Shown here piece after piece: positions 8,070-16,988 of a stretch of 64,000 nt of DNA (positions within the stretch are counted from its first letter, which is position 1; every line of letters starts with the position of its first letter). The position numbers and the translations under genes were made by a program. The notes beneath the pieces are model-generated. The model had not been told where the DNA came from. It was given only the letters and a program-made list of their open reading frames with translations, and did no database searches. Origin of the DNA: Flavobacteriales bacterium (GTDB lineage: Bacteria > Bacteroidota > Bacteroidia > Flavobacteriales > BACL11); the NCBI GenBank assembly GCA_018647945.1, contig JABGSE010000077.1, positions 1-64,000 on the forward strand, given 5' to 3'.

Positions 8070-9392
8070 TTGAAAGAAGACCCCATACCCTTTTTGTTAA
8101 ACACCACTTTTTCCGTAGAGATTAATGAAATTTCATCATCAATAATAATTGGTTTTATTATTGTTTTAATTTTAATCTTTATTTCATCATTAATTTCAGG
8201 TTCGGAAGTTTCATTTTTTTCTTTAAACTCACAGAATTTAGATGAACTTTCTAAAACGGATACTAAAAAAGAAATTCAGATAAGAAGGCTGTTAAAAACA
8301 CCTAATAAATTACTTGCTACTATTTTGATTGCAAATAATTTTGTGAATGTTGCTATTATTGTAATTTCCTCATACTTAACATCTATTTTGTTTGATTTTG
8401 ATGAATCACCAATTTTCCAATTTATCATTCAAGTGGTAATTATTACATTTATTTTGGTGTTGTTAGGTGAGATAACTCCAAAGGTTTACGCAAAACAACA
8501 TGCGGTAAATTTTAGCAAACGAATTGTATCATTAATATCATTTCTAGAAAAAATATTTTCACCAATATCTTATTTGTTAGTTTCTTCTACTTCATTTATT
8601 GATAAAAGATTGAAACAAAAATCGGAAGATATTTCCATGAACGAAATTCAGAAGGCAATTGATTTGACAGAAAATAATCTAGAAAATGAAGATGATAAAA
8701 GAATTTTGAAATCTATTGTGGAGTTTGGAAATATTGATGTGAAAGAAATAATGAAACCCAGAACGGATGTAATTTCTATTGAAATGAATACAGAATATTC
8801 GGAGGTTTTACAAATCATTGTAAATTCTTCTTATTCCAGAATTCCTGTTTACAAAGAGTCCTTTGATGACATAAAAGGGATACTTTACATAAAGGATTTA
8901 CTTCCTCATCTTTCCAAAGAAAATTTGGATTGGTTTTCATTGTGTCATTCTCCACTTTTTGTTCCAGAAACAAAAAAAATTAACGATTTGTTAAAAGAGT
9001 TTCAGACTAAAAAAATCCATTTAGCTATAGTTGTTGATGAGTATGGAGGTACCTCTGGAATTGTAACTTTGGAAGATGTACTAGAAGAAATTGTTGGAGA
9101 GATAAATGATGAGTTTGATGATGATGGAAAACAATATTCTAAATTAGATGCTGATAATTTTATTTTTGAAGGGAAAACTTCATTAAATGATTTTTTGAAA
9201 ATTGTTGATGGAGAAACAGATTACTTTGATGATGAAAAAGGAGATTCGGATTCTTTGGCCGGTTTAATTTTGGAGAGCTGTGGAGTTATTCCTAAAATTT
9301 CAGATAGGATAGAGTTTCCTCCATATACTTTTATAATTGAATCGGCAGATGACAGGAGAATAAAAAGGATAAAAGTCATCATTAAAAGATGA
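8070..9392 (+). CDS. gldE: Gliding motility-associated protein GldE (CNNM/CorC family), TTG start
   Basis: The 440-residue product has an N-terminal membrane domain of the DUF21/CNNM type with about four hydrophobic segments (residues 20-150), a CBS pair (VKEIMKPRTDVISIEM onward, ending VVDEYGGTSGIVTLEDVLEEIVGEI) and a C-terminal CorC_HlyC domain. In Flavobacterium, GldE is encoded just upstream of gldD and overexpression can compensate for some gldB defects; its biochemical role is uncertain, perhaps cation transport. No ATG precedes the first membrane helix in this frame; TTG at 8070 gives MKEDPIPFLL, similar in position to known GldE N-termini, so a TTG start is chosen. The gene overlaps gldD by 4 bp. 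Confidence 0.88.
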   Translation: MKEDPIPFLLNTTFSVEINEISSSIIIGFIIVLILIFISSLISGSEVSFFSLNSQNLDELSKTDTKKEIQIRRLLKTPNKLLATILIANNFVNVAIIVISSYLTSILFDFDESPIFQFIIQVVIITFILVLLGEITPKVYAKQHAVNFSKRIVSLISFLEKIFSPISYLLVSSTSFIDKRLKQKSEDISMNEIQKAIDLTENNLENEDDKRILKSIVEFGNIDVKEIMKPRTDVISIEMNTEYSEVLQIIVNSSYSRIPVYKESFDDIKGILYIKDLLPHLSKENLDWFSLCHSPLFVPETKKINDLLKEFQTKKIHLAIVVDEYGGTSGIVTLEDVLEEIVGEINDEFDDDGKQYSKLDADNFIFEGKTSLNDFLKIVDGETDYFDDEKGDSDSLAGLILESCGVIPKISDRIEFPPYTFIIESADDRRIKRIKVIIKR

Positions 9393-9967
9393 AAAAACTA
9401 ACATATATTTTTGTTGGAATTGCTGTTATTTTGGGAGTATATTTTCTGTTTTCTACTACAGAAGAATATTATATTCCTAAGCCAGAAGCACTCCTTAAAA
9501 TAAATTTACCTGATTCTAATTCTACTTTTCATGCAATTGATAACTTTACTTTTTCACATTCAAACTCTGCAGTTGTGCTTTCAGATGACAATGTAAATTA
9601 TTCTATTTACTATCCTGATTATGATGTGAAAATTAAATTTTACCATGCCCTTTCATTAAACTTGGAAGTTGACAGATTTTATTTTGAGAAAGAAATGAAT
9701 TCACATATCAATCAATCATATGATTATGCAGAAGTGCCAATTGAGAACAAAGAATTAAATATTTATGGGATACTTTATTTTCTGGAAGGCGTAGATGTGG
9801 CAACTTCAGCATCTTTCTTTATTAACGATAATATCGAAAATATTGTAAGTGGAAATATAGAGTTTTCTACTTCAATTGATTATCAAATTTTACCTCAAAA
9901 CAGAATAATGAAAATGGAAGTTTTGAAATTTATTGAATCTTTTCGTTGGATTGAGATTGATGAATAA
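9389..9967 (+). CDS. gldD: Gliding motility protein GldD, without lipobox cysteine
   Basis: GldD is required for gliding and for stability of the type IX machine in Flavobacterium, where it is a lipoprotein. The 192-residue product directly follows gldE (4-bp overlap) and has the GldD landmark YYIPKPEALLKINLPDS at residues 28-44, corresponding to the PKPxGYxRIxLP element. The N-terminus is one hydrophobic segment (MKKLTYIFVGIAVILGVYFL) with no cysteine anywhere near its end, so it would be an uncleaved anchor or a cleaved signal rather than a lipoprotein. The identification rests on synteny plus that element. Its 3' end overlaps convergent ctaA by 38 bp. Confidence 0.82.
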   Translation: MKKLTYIFVGIAVILGVYFLFSTTEEYYIPKPEALLKINLPDSNSTFHAIDNFTFSHSNSAVVLSDDNVNYSIYYPDYDVKIKFYHALSLNLEVDRFYFEKEMNSHINQSYDYAEVPIENKELNIYGILYFLEGVDVATSASFFINDNIENIVSGNIEFSTSIDYQILPQNRIMKMEVLKFIESFRWIEIDE

Positions 9968-10925
9968 GATAAATTGTTCCTAAAACCAATAAAGCTGCAA
10001 CAAACTGATGTGTAATTGCTGTGTGTTTTTGTACATCCAAAAGTAATGTGCTAATTCCTAATATTACTTGTACTAAAACCAAACTCAATACAATATTCCC
10101 TTCTTTCTTTAAGTTCGTATTCCTTGTTTTCTTCCATATATAAATAGAAAAAAGTAAAATTCCCCACGCAATCATTCTATGGATAAATTGAATATTCAAA
10201 TCATTATTAAAAATATCAAACCCCTGAAAACTCTGATTGTAATATCCAAATAAGCTACTAATTACATTAGTTGCTTTATGCTGCCCCGCGTCCAATCCTG
10301 CAGTAAATGCTCCATAAATAAGTTGAATAGTGAGCACTCCTAAAAAGTATTTAGAATATTTATTAATTTCTTGATTCCCTTTAGGGATTTCCCTAATATC
10401 CAGTATCATCCAGAAAATATAAGCTGCCAAAGTGAGGGCTGCTACAAAATGAATTGCTAATCGGAAATGACTGACAGATGGTCTGTCAATCAAACCACTT
10501 TTTACCATAAACCATCCTATTCCTCCTTGTATTGCTCCCAGTCCTAAAAGGATAAAATATTTTTTCAATTCTTTTTTTGTAAACCACTTTTTAATCAGAA
10601 AGAAAAGGAAGGGAATAATAAAAATTATACCGAGTAATCTGCCGGTCATTCTGTGTAAATATTCCCAAAAGTAGATTTTTTGAAATTCTGAAACTGTCAT
10701 CTCAGTATTTACTTTTGCTCCCTCCGGATAAAGTTTGTATTGATCAAATTCTACTTGCCATTCAGTGTCATTCATTGGAGGTAGTGTTCCTTCAAATTTC
10801 CAATTTACCATGGAGAGTCCAGAGTCGGTAATTCTGGTAATTCCTCCAATTATTACCATTAATATTACAATTGTAAGTCCGCTAAAAAGCCAATAACTCA
10901 CTATTTCTTTTCTTTTCAAATTCAT
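9930..10925 (-). CDS. ctaA: Heme A synthase (COX15/CtaA family)
   Basis: This enzyme oxidises the methyl group of heme O to make heme A for cytochrome aa3 oxidase. The 331-residue integral membrane protein has eight hydrophobic segments in two similar halves, with the heme-ligand histidines in EYLHRMTGRLLG and SHFRLAIHFVAAL, then QFIHRMIAWGIL and TAITHQFVAALL in the second half. Type-defining ITRITDSGLSMVNW near the N-terminus matches the mitochondrial-like group. The ATG at 10925 (MNLKRKE) is preferred over 10946 because a promoter box at 10931-10938 lies between them. Confidence 0.93.
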   Translation of the reverse strand: MNLKRKEIVSYWLFSGLTIVILMVIIGGITRITDSGLSMVNWKFEGTLPPMNDTEWQVEFDQYKLYPEGAKVNTEMTVSEFQKIYFWEYLHRMTGRLLGIIFIIPFLFFLIKKWFTKKELKKYFILLGLGAIQGGIGWFMVKSGLIDRPSVSHFRLAIHFVAALTLAAYIFWMILDIREIPKGNQEINKYSKYFLGVLTIQLIYGAFTAGLDAGQHKATNVISSLFGYYNQSFQGFDIFNNDLNIQFIHRMIAWGILLFSIYIWKKTRNTNLKKEGNIVLSLVLVQVILGISTLLLDVQKHTAITHQFVAALLVLGTIYLIHQSQSNEKIQ

Positions 10926-10930
10926 TATAG

Positions 10931-10938
10931 CAAAAGTA
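10931..10938 (-). promoter_or_regulatory. Candidate -7 box of ctaA, 5 nt before its ATG
   Basis: The minus strand reads TACTTTTG, a TAnnTTTG match, ending 5 nt from the ctaA start codon. A transcript from here would be nearly leaderless. No clear TTG -33 element was found. Confidence 0.45.
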
Positions 10939-10945
10939 AGTAACA

Positions 10946-10953
10946 TATATTTG
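10946..10953 (+). promoter_or_regulatory. Candidate -7 box of the EamA transporter gene
   Basis: TATATTTG (TAnnTTTG) ends 19 nt before the ATG at 10973. It is back-to-back with the ctaA box on the other strand, giving a compact divergent promoter region. No clear -33 TTG. Confidence 0.45.
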
Positions 10954-10972
10954 CCGCGCTATATTTATTCAA

Positions 10973-11854
10973 ATGAAAAAACAATACAATCATTATTTTA
11001 TTCTTGCATTACTTGCCATTATTTGGGGTAGTTCGTTTATCCTAATGAAAAGAGGTTTGGATGCTTATTCTGATGTTCAAGTTGCAGCACTTAGGTTGTT
11101 TATTGCTTTTTTATCCTTATTACCTTTTATGTTTAAGGCACTAAAGAAGGTGAAACGAAATCAGATTTTACCATTAGCGATTGCAGGTATTTTAGGAAAT
11201 GGTATTCCGGCATTTTTATTTACTCGAGCACAAACTACTTTGGAGAGTTCTTTTGTAGGGATATTAAATTCCTTAACTCCAATTTTCACTTTGTTACTCG
11301 GAATTTATTTTTTTAAAACAAAACCTAGTAAGATAAATATTTTAGGAATTATTATAGGATTTATAGGGGCTCTTCTGTTGTATTCTTCCGAGATATCTGA
11401 AGTAACTACTATAAATATTGGAGTATTACTGATAGTATTGGCTTGTTTCTTTTATGGTACTTCCGTAAATGTAATCCGAAAATATTTAACAGAATTAGAT
11501 TCTATTTCTATTTCGGTAGTGGCCTTTTTGTTTGTTGGTCCCTTTGCAGGATTTTATATTTTTACAACTGATTTTCTGGAAATAGCAACTACTACAAATC
11601 AAGGTCTTATTTCCTTGGGTTATATTGTTATATTGGCAGTTATTGGCACTTCCTTTTCGGTGGTAGTGTTTAATAAATTGATAAAAGATACTTCAGCTAT
11701 TTTTGCGGCATCTGTTACTTATCTTATCCCTGTAGTATCACTTATGTGGGGATTATTGGAAAATGAACAAATAAAAAACGAACACTACATTGGTGTAGTC
11801 ATTATTTTATGTGGAGTATATTTGGTGAATAAGAAAAAATTTATTCCAAAATAA
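10973..11854 (+). CDS. EamA/DMT-family membrane transporter
   Basis: The product of 293 residues has ten predicted hydrophobic segments arranged as two EamA repeats, opening with ALLAIIWGSSFILMKRGLD, the typical first-helix signature WGSSF of the drug/metabolite transporter superfamily. The second repeat starts near residue 150 (LLIVLACFFYGTSVNVIRKYL). Members export amino acids, nucleosides or drugs; the substrate cannot be told here. It is divergent from ctaA, and its last 14 bp overlap the 3' end of the convergent metalloprotease gene. Confidence 0.88.
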   Translation: MKKQYNHYFILALLAIIWGSSFILMKRGLDAYSDVQVAALRLFIAFLSLLPFMFKALKKVKRNQILPLAIAGILGNGIPAFLFTRAQTTLESSFVGILNSLTPIFTLLLGIYFFKTKPSKINILGIIIGFIGALLLYSSEISEVTTINIGVLLIVLACFFYGTSVNVIRKYLTELDSISISVVAFLFVGPFAGFYIFTTDFLEIATTTNQGLISLGYIVILAVIGTSFSVVVFNKLIKDTSAIFAASVTYLIPVVSLMWGLLENEQIKNEHYIGVVIILCGVYLVNKKKFIPK

Positions 11855-12953
11855 TTCTCTTTTCTACTGTGCCATTATCATAAATATAAAATAGGGGAAT
11901 GTTTTTTCTTTCTTTTGTTTCTTGTCCTAAAATATCTACCACTTTTAATAGTATTTTTTCATTTGATTCTATTTCTTGAATTGCTACAGAGCCTCCGCAA
12001 ATAGTTTGTGTAAGTAATTCCGATCTGTACTGATTTATAGCAGAAACCATTCTATTTTTCTGTCCTTCTGTAAACAGATTCATACAAGCGTCATTGGTGT
12101 AATCCATATAATTCATAAACATATCTCCATTTACGTTTGTTGTGTTGCAAGAGTTGGGATCTTCAGGAAAAGAAGGACATCCATAATTTTCCCATTCTTG
12201 AGTTGGAGTATCGTTTACTTGGTCATCTCCACAGCTATTCCATCCCGTACCCCATAAGTGATCTAAATTTAGCCAATGTCCTACTTCATGGGTTGCAGTT
12301 CTTCCCTTTCCGTATTGAGGATCGTTAGTTATTCCAAAATATTGATATGCAATTACTACTCCATCATCTGGGTCTGTCCAGTTTGATGGTACAGAAGAAT
12401 ATCCTAGCAGGTTGTCCAAACTACAAACCCAAATATTCAAATAATCTTCAGAAGGCCATCCTTCAGTTCCTCCATCTGCAGTATGTTTTACACCATCATC
12501 TGATATGTCAAAAGAACTCACAGTAGTTTGTGTTCTGGTAATTCCATTTGTAGTATTTCCATTTGGGTCGGTAGTTGCAAGGCAAAATTCAATTTCACAA
12601 TCTGCCGATATTGGTTTCCATACAGTAGGAGTATTGAGAGTGTCAATATTTAGTTTTCTGAAATCTTTATTCAATACATCAATTTGAGAAAGTATTTGTG
12701 TATCTGAAATATTCTGAACCGGATTTTTCCAAACAACATGAACTACTACTGGTATAGTAATGATACTTTTAATAGAATAATTTGTATTGTTTTCCATCCA
12801 TTTTTTTGTATCTGTATTTACTTTTTGTTTTGCAGTTGCAAACTCAGTATTGTTTTGTAATAAATTTTGTGTTCGTAGTGTAGTTCCACATCTTTGTTGT
12901 GCAAAAGTATTTGCAGATAAAATTACTAGTAGAGATAGAAATATTTTCTTCAT
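11841..12953 (-). CDS. Secreted M43-family zinc metalloprotease with likely type IX sorting tail
   Basis: The 370-residue product starts with a signal peptide (MKKIFLSLLVILSANTFAQQ). The catalytic domain has the zinc site HEVGHWLNLDHLWG (HExxHxxxxxH) and the Met-turn MNYMDYTNDACMNLFTEGQ, which define the pappalysin-like M43 family. After VAIQEIESNE, the last 35 residues (DILGQETKERKNIPLFYIYDN, then GTVEKRIILE) resemble the short type IX C-terminal targeting domains that end in a KxxxE-like strand; with gldKLMN in the same window this is a likely T9SS cargo. The ATG at 12953 rather than 13004 is chosen because the signal peptide begins there and a promoter lies between them. Confidence 0.9.
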   Translation of the reverse strand: MKKIFLSLLVILSANTFAQQRCGTTLRTQNLLQNNTEFATAKQKVNTDTKKWMENNTNYSIKSIITIPVVVHVVWKNPVQNISDTQILSQIDVLNKDFRKLNIDTLNTPTVWKPISADCEIEFCLATTDPNGNTTNGITRTQTTVSSFDISDDGVKHTADGGTEGWPSEDYLNIWVCSLDNLLGYSSVPSNWTDPDDGVVIAYQYFGITNDPQYGKGRTATHEVGHWLNLDHLWGTGWNSCGDDQVNDTPTQEWENYGCPSFPEDPNSCNTTNVNGDMFMNYMDYTNDACMNLFTEGQKNRMVSAINQYRSELLTQTICGGSVAIQEIESNEKILLKVVDILGQETKERKNIPLFYIYDNGTVEKRIILE

Positions 12954-12974
12954 TATTTGTTTTTTTAATTGCAA

Positions 12975-13004
12975 CAAAAATAGGAGTATTTTTCCATCTG
13001 GCAA
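12975..13004 (-). promoter_or_regulatory. Promoter of the M43 protease (TTG, 19 bp, TATTTTTG)
   Basis: On the minus strand TTG (13004-13002) is followed after 19 bp by TATTTTTG (12982-12975), then the protease ATG 21 nt later. Both spacing and box match the Bacteroidetes pattern. This also rules out the longer frame start at 13004. Confidence 0.6.
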
Positions 13005-13076
13005 CTATGTTGTTTTTACAATCTTATTTATCCAAAAAATAATTAAATATTTCATCTCTATTTTATTATAATTTAT

Positions 13077-13084
13077 TAGTTTTG
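13077..13084 (+). promoter_or_regulatory. Candidate -7 box of rplU-rpmA
   Basis: TAGTTTTG fits TAnnTTTG and ends 27 nt before the rplU ATG. No convincing TTG -33 sequence is present at 17-23 bp. Confidence 0.5.
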
Positions 13085-13111
13085 CAGTCCGAATTTAAAA
13101 AATAATTAATA

Positions 13112-13552
13112 ATGTACGCAATAGTTGAGATAGCAGGGCAACAATTCAAAGTTGAAAAAGATCAGCAGATATTTGTACACAGATTAGAAGTAAAAGAAGG
13201 ATCGAAAGTAGATTTCGAAAACGTTCTTTTAATTGATAATGGTGGAAAAGTAAATGTTGGCGCCCCAGCTGTAAAAGGCGCCAAAGTCACGGCCAAAGTA
13301 CTTGAGCACCTTAAGGGTGACAAAGTAATTGTATTCAAGAAGAAAAGAAGAAAAGGATACAAAGTGAAGAATGGTCACAGACAATATTTAACAAAACTTG
13401 AGATTTTGAAAATTGATGAAAAAGCAGCCGCTAAGAAAGCTCCTGCAAAAAAATCAGAACAAAAAACTGAAGTAAAAGCTAAACCAGCAGCTAAAAAGCG
13501 GGTAGCTAAAAAAACAACAATCAAAAAGACTGCAGCTAAAAAAGCTGAGTAA
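13112..13552 (+). CDS. rplU: 50S ribosomal protein L21 with Lys/Ala-rich tail
   Basis: bL21 binds 23S rRNA and L20 in the large subunit. Residues 1-103 form the standard protein, from [18 protein letters not shown] through the basic [18 protein letters not shown] near residue 85 to TKLEILKI. The remaining 43 residues are a low-complexity tail of [23 protein letters not shown] and [12 protein letters not shown], like histone H1-type tails; similar extensions occur on L21 of Flavobacteriia. The gene is followed after 22 bases by rpmA, the usual pair. Confidence 0.97.
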   Translation: MYAIVEIAGQQFKVEKDQQIFVHRLEVKEGSKVDFENVLLIDNGGKVNVGAPAVKGAKVTAKVLEHLKGDKVIVFKKKRRKGYKVKNGHRQYLTKLEILKIDEKAAAKKAPAKKSEQKTEVKAKPAAKKRVAKKTTIKKTAAKKAE

Positions 13553-13574
13553 TCTTTTATAAAACTATAATACA

Positions 13575-13829
13575 ATGGCACATAAAAAAGGAGCGGGTAG
13601 TTCGAAAAACGGAAGAGAATCGCAAAGTAAACGATTAGGTGTGAAGATTTTTGGTGGACAAAATATTATCGCTGGAAACATTATTGTTCGTCAGAGAGGA
13701 ACAGTTCATCATCCAGGTGATAATGTAGGTCTTGGTAAAGATCATACTTTATTTGCACTTGCACATGGAATTGTAAAATTCACAAAAAAGAAAAATAACA
13801 GATCATATGTATCTGTTGTAACTGAGTAA
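13575..13829 (+). CDS. rpmA: 50S ribosomal protein L27
   Basis: bL27 reaches the peptidyl transferase centre with its N-terminus. The 84-residue product starts [20 protein letters not shown], so no N-terminal prepeptide of the Firmicutes type is present, and contains [21 protein letters not shown]. It is second in the rplU-rpmA operon and is followed by an intrinsic terminator at 13855-13883. Confidence 0.98.
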   Translation: MAHKKGAGSSKNGRESQSKRLGVKIFGGQNIIAGNIIVRQRGTVHHPGDNVGLGKDHTLFALAHGIVKFTKKKNNRSYVSVVTE

Positions 13830-13854
13830 TTTAATTTCTCGGAAATATACTATA

Positions 13855-13883
13855 AAAACTCTTGAGAAATCAAGAGTTTTTTT
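13855..13883 (+). terminator. Intrinsic terminator after rpmA
   Basis: AAAACTCTTGA and TCAAGAGTTTT form a perfect 11-bp stem around a GAAA loop, followed by three more T. It ends rplU-rpmA just before the serS promoter. Confidence 0.85.
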
Positions 13884-13886
13884 GTT

Positions 13887-13894
13887 TACTTTTG
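13887..13894 (+). promoter_or_regulatory. Candidate -7 box of serS
   Basis: TACTTTTG (TAnnTTTG) directly follows the rpmA terminator and ends 22 nt before the serS ATG. The region where the -33 element would lie overlaps the terminator hairpin; no clear TTG except the CTTGAG inside the stem at 13861-13866. Confidence 0.55.
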
Positions 13895-13916
13895 TACCGA
13901 AAATAAAAAATAAAAA

Positions 13917-15188
13917 ATGTTACAAATACAATTTTTAAGAGAAAACAAAGAAAGTGTTATCGAAATCCTAAAAGTAAAAAACTTTGACGCTTCTACTATT
14001 ATTGATCAGGTGATTGCTTTAGATGACAACAGAAAATCAACACAATCTTCTTCTGACGAGCTACTTTTCAGAGCAAATGCTATTGCAAAGGAAATAGGAA
14101 TTCTGTTCAAATCAGATAAAGGAGAGGAAGCAAATATTTTAAAAGAAGAATCTGTACAAATTAAAGAAAAAACAAAATCACTTCAATCTTCACTTTCTGA
14201 AATTGAAAGTGATATCTGGAAGCTATTAGTTCAAATACCAAATATTCCTCATCCATCTGTTCCTGCAGGTAAGTCGGATGCGGATAATGAAGTGATAAAA
14301 GAAGTAGGCGAAATCCCTCAACTTTCTGAAAATAAAAAACCACATTGGGATTTATGTTCTCAGTATAATCTGATTGATTTTGAATTAGGAAATAAAATTA
14401 CGGGAGCAGGTTTTCCTGTTTACAAAGGTAAAGGAGCGAAATTACAAAGAGCGCTAATTGCATATTTCTTAGATAAAAATACAGATGCAGGTTATACCGA
14501 ATATCAACCTCCTTATTTAGTGAATGAGGATTCTGGTTTTGGTACGGGACAACTTCCTGATAAGGAAGGACAGATGTACCATGTAACGGAAGATAATTTG
14601 TATTTAATACCAACTGCTGAAGTGCCGTTAACTAATTTTTTTAGAGATATAATTGTAAAGAAAGAAGAGTTTCCTATAAAATGTACTGCTTATACTCCTT
14701 GTTTCAGAAGAGAGGCCGGTTCTTACGGAAAAGATGTAAGAGGATTGAATAGATTACATCAATTTGATAAAGTGGAGATTGTACAAGTTCAACACCCAAA
14801 AGATTCTTACGATACTTTGGATGTTATGGTAAATCATGTAGCAAATATTTTGGAGGAGTTGGAATTACCATACAGAATATTAAGATTGTGCGGTGGAGAT
14901 TTAAGTTTTACTGCTGCACTTACTTTTGATTTTGAAGTATATTCTGCAGGACAAGATAGATGGCTAGAAGTTAGTTCTGTTTCTAATTTTGAAGGATACC
15001 AATCCAACAGATTGAAACTGAGATATAAAGACGAGAATGGGAAAACACAATTGTGTCATACCTTAAATGGAAGCGCACTAGCACTACCAAGAATATTTGC
15101 TTCACTTGTAGAGAATAACCAAACTGAAAACGGAATTAAGATTCCGAAAGTATTACAAGATTACACTCGTTTTGATACAATTAACTAG
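13917..15188 (+). CDS. serS: Seryl-tRNA synthetase
   Basis: SerRS charges tRNA-Ser. The 423-residue protein has the N-terminal coiled-coil arm that grips the tRNA long arm (about residues 30-110), then the class II catalytic core with motif 2 (TPCFRREAGSYGKDVRGLNR) and motif 3 (LNGSALALPRIFASLVENNQ). Length is standard. The following TPR gene starts one base after its stop, so serS, the TPR gene and the DUF4286 gene probably form one transcript. Confidence 0.98.
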   Translation: MLQIQFLRENKESVIEILKVKNFDASTIIDQVIALDDNRKSTQSSSDELLFRANAIAKEIGILFKSDKGEEANILKEESVQIKEKTKSLQSSLSEIESDIWKLLVQIPNIPHPSVPAGKSDADNEVIKEVGEIPQLSENKKPHWDLCSQYNLIDFELGNKITGAGFPVYKGKGAKLQRALIAYFLDKNTDAGYTEYQPPYLVNEDSGFGTGQLPDKEGQMYHVTEDNLYLIPTAEVPLTNFFRDIIVKKEEFPIKCTAYTPCFRREAGSYGKDVRGLNRLHQFDKVEIVQVQHPKDSYDTLDVMVNHVANILEELELPYRILRLCGGDLSFTAALTFDFEVYSAGQDRWLEVSSVSNFEGYQSNRLKLRYKDENGKTQLCHTLNGSALALPRIFASLVENNQTENGIKIPKVLQDYTRFDTIN

Positions 15189-16988
15189 ATGAGACTGACT
15201 CTTGTATTTTTATTTTGTGTGTCGTTTGCTTTTTCACAAACAAACGATTCTCAAATTGCACAGCAGTTTTACCAAAATGGAGAGTACGAAAAAGCAATTG
15301 ATATTTTTAAAAATCTAAGCAAAGGAAATAACTTCCATTTGTATTATCATCCTTATTTTAACTCATTGGTAAATACCAAAAATTATGAGGAAGCTGAGAA
15401 GTTGTCCCTAAGAATGACCAAGAAAATTTCCAATAGCTTCATCTATTTTGTGGATTCGTACATGGTGCAACTTAAAAATGGAAATGATAGAAAGGCAAAA
15501 AAAACTTTAGAGAAAATTAATTCCAAATTGAAAAAAAAAGATGCTCAAGTTGTGAGTGTTGCCAATACTTTTATAAAATATCAGATGTATAATCAGGCAC
15601 TGAAATGCTATCAAGTTGTAATAGAAAATAACACGAAAAGAAAAAGTACTTACAGAATGCAGATTGCACAACTTTATCTGTATTTGGATAAAGATGTTCA
15701 GATGGTGGAAGAGTACCTTACTTTGATAGAAGAAAACCCAACTCAAAAACAAACTGTACAAAATTACTTACAGCGATACCTGAATAATGATGGAATAAAA
15801 AGTGATAAAAATTACAATGCTGTAAAAAATGGATTGTTGAAATACAGCCAAAAAGAAAGAGAAGGACATTTATTTACTGAGATGCTCATTTGGCTTTTTA
15901 TGCAAAACAATCAGTTCGACTTGGCTTTTTTGCAGGCAAAAGCATTAGATAAAAGATTGAAAGAAAATGGTTTCCGTTTGTATAATTTGGCAGAAACATT
16001 TTTGGACAATGAATATTACAATTTATCAATAAAAGCATACAATTACATTATTGAAAAAGGAGAGGAGAATTATTATTACATTGATGCTCATGTAAATAAA
16101 TTGTATTCCATGGGAGAGCTTTCTTCCAGAAAAGAGAATGATTTGAAGGAGTTGGACGATTTGTATAAAAAAACCATTGAGGAGTTGGGACAGAGCAGAA
16201 AAACCATTTTACTGATAAATAATTATGCACACTTTAAGTCATTTATAATACACGATTTGATTTCTGCAGAAAGTATTTTGTCGGAAGCTATGGAAATTCC
16301 TCAACTTTCAAAATCAGATTTGGCAGAATGTAAATTGGTGTATGCGGATGTAATGCTACTTTCCGACCAAGTATGGACCGCACTTTTGTATTACTCTCAA
16401 GTAGAAAAGGATTTTAAGGAAACTCCAGTAGGACATGAGGCCAAACTCAGAAGATCAAAAATTTCTTATTATCAAGGAGATTTTGATTGGGCACAATCTC
16501 AGTTGGATATTTTAAAGGCTTCTACTTCCAAACTTATTGCCAATGATGCTATGGATTTATCATTGTTGATTACAGATAATTTGAATTTAGACACTTCTAC
16601 AGTTCCCATGGAAATGTACGCAAGGGCGGATTTACTTTTTTACCAAAACAGATTTGAGGAAGCGATTACTACTTTGGACTCTATTTTAACAACTTACTCA
16701 GGACATACTTTGTCGGATGAAATATATTTCAGGAAATACCAAATTTACCAGAAAATAGGAAATACTGATAAAGCAATTGAGATGCTGGAAACCATTGTTA
16801 CAGATTATGCATTTGATATTTTGGAAGATGACGCGCTCTTTCATTTGGCTCAGATTTATGAAAACGAAAAAAAGGATTTTGACAAGGCTTTTCATTATTA
16901 TGAAACAATACTACTTCAATGCAGTGGAAGTATTTACACTGCTGAGTCCAGAAAAAAATACAGAAAACTAAGAGGAGACGATTTATGA
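15189..16988 (+). CDS. Exported tetratricopeptide-repeat protein
   Basis: The 599-residue product begins with a signal peptide (MRLTLVFLFCVSFAFSQ) and continues with repeated helical pairs of TPR character, for example AQQFYQNGEYEKAIDIFKNL at 24-43, YNQALKCYQVVIE near 138, NRFEEAITTLDSIL near 487, GNTDKAIEMLETIV near 525 and DFDKAFHYYETILL near 567. It should be periplasmic or outer-membrane associated and act as a protein-binding scaffold; no enzymatic motif is seen. It starts next to the serS stop and its end overlaps the DUF4286 gene by 4 bp. The gene order serS-TPR-DUF4286 is familiar from Flavobacteriia. Confidence 0.85.
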   Translation: MRLTLVFLFCVSFAFSQTNDSQIAQQFYQNGEYEKAIDIFKNLSKGNNFHLYYHPYFNSLVNTKNYEEAEKLSLRMTKKISNSFIYFVDSYMVQLKNGNDRKAKKTLEKINSKLKKKDAQVVSVANTFIKYQMYNQALKCYQVVIENNTKRKSTYRMQIAQLYLYLDKDVQMVEEYLTLIEENPTQKQTVQNYLQRYLNNDGIKSDKNYNAVKNGLLKYSQKEREGHLFTEMLIWLFMQNNQFDLAFLQAKALDKRLKENGFRLYNLAETFLDNEYYNLSIKAYNYIIEKGEENYYYIDAHVNKLYSMGELSSRKENDLKELDDLYKKTIEELGQSRKTILLINNYAHFKSFIIHDLISAESILSEAMEIPQLSKSDLAECKLVYADVMLLSDQVWTALLYYSQVEKDFKETPVGHEAKLRRSKISYYQGDFDWAQSQLDILKASTSKLIANDAMDLSLLITDNLNLDTSTVPMEMYARADLLFYQNRFEEAITTLDSILTTYSGHTLSDEIYFRKYQIYQKIGNTDKAIEMLETIVTDYAFDILEDDALFHLAQIYENEKKDFDKAFHYYETILLQCSGSIYTAESRKKYRKLRGDDL

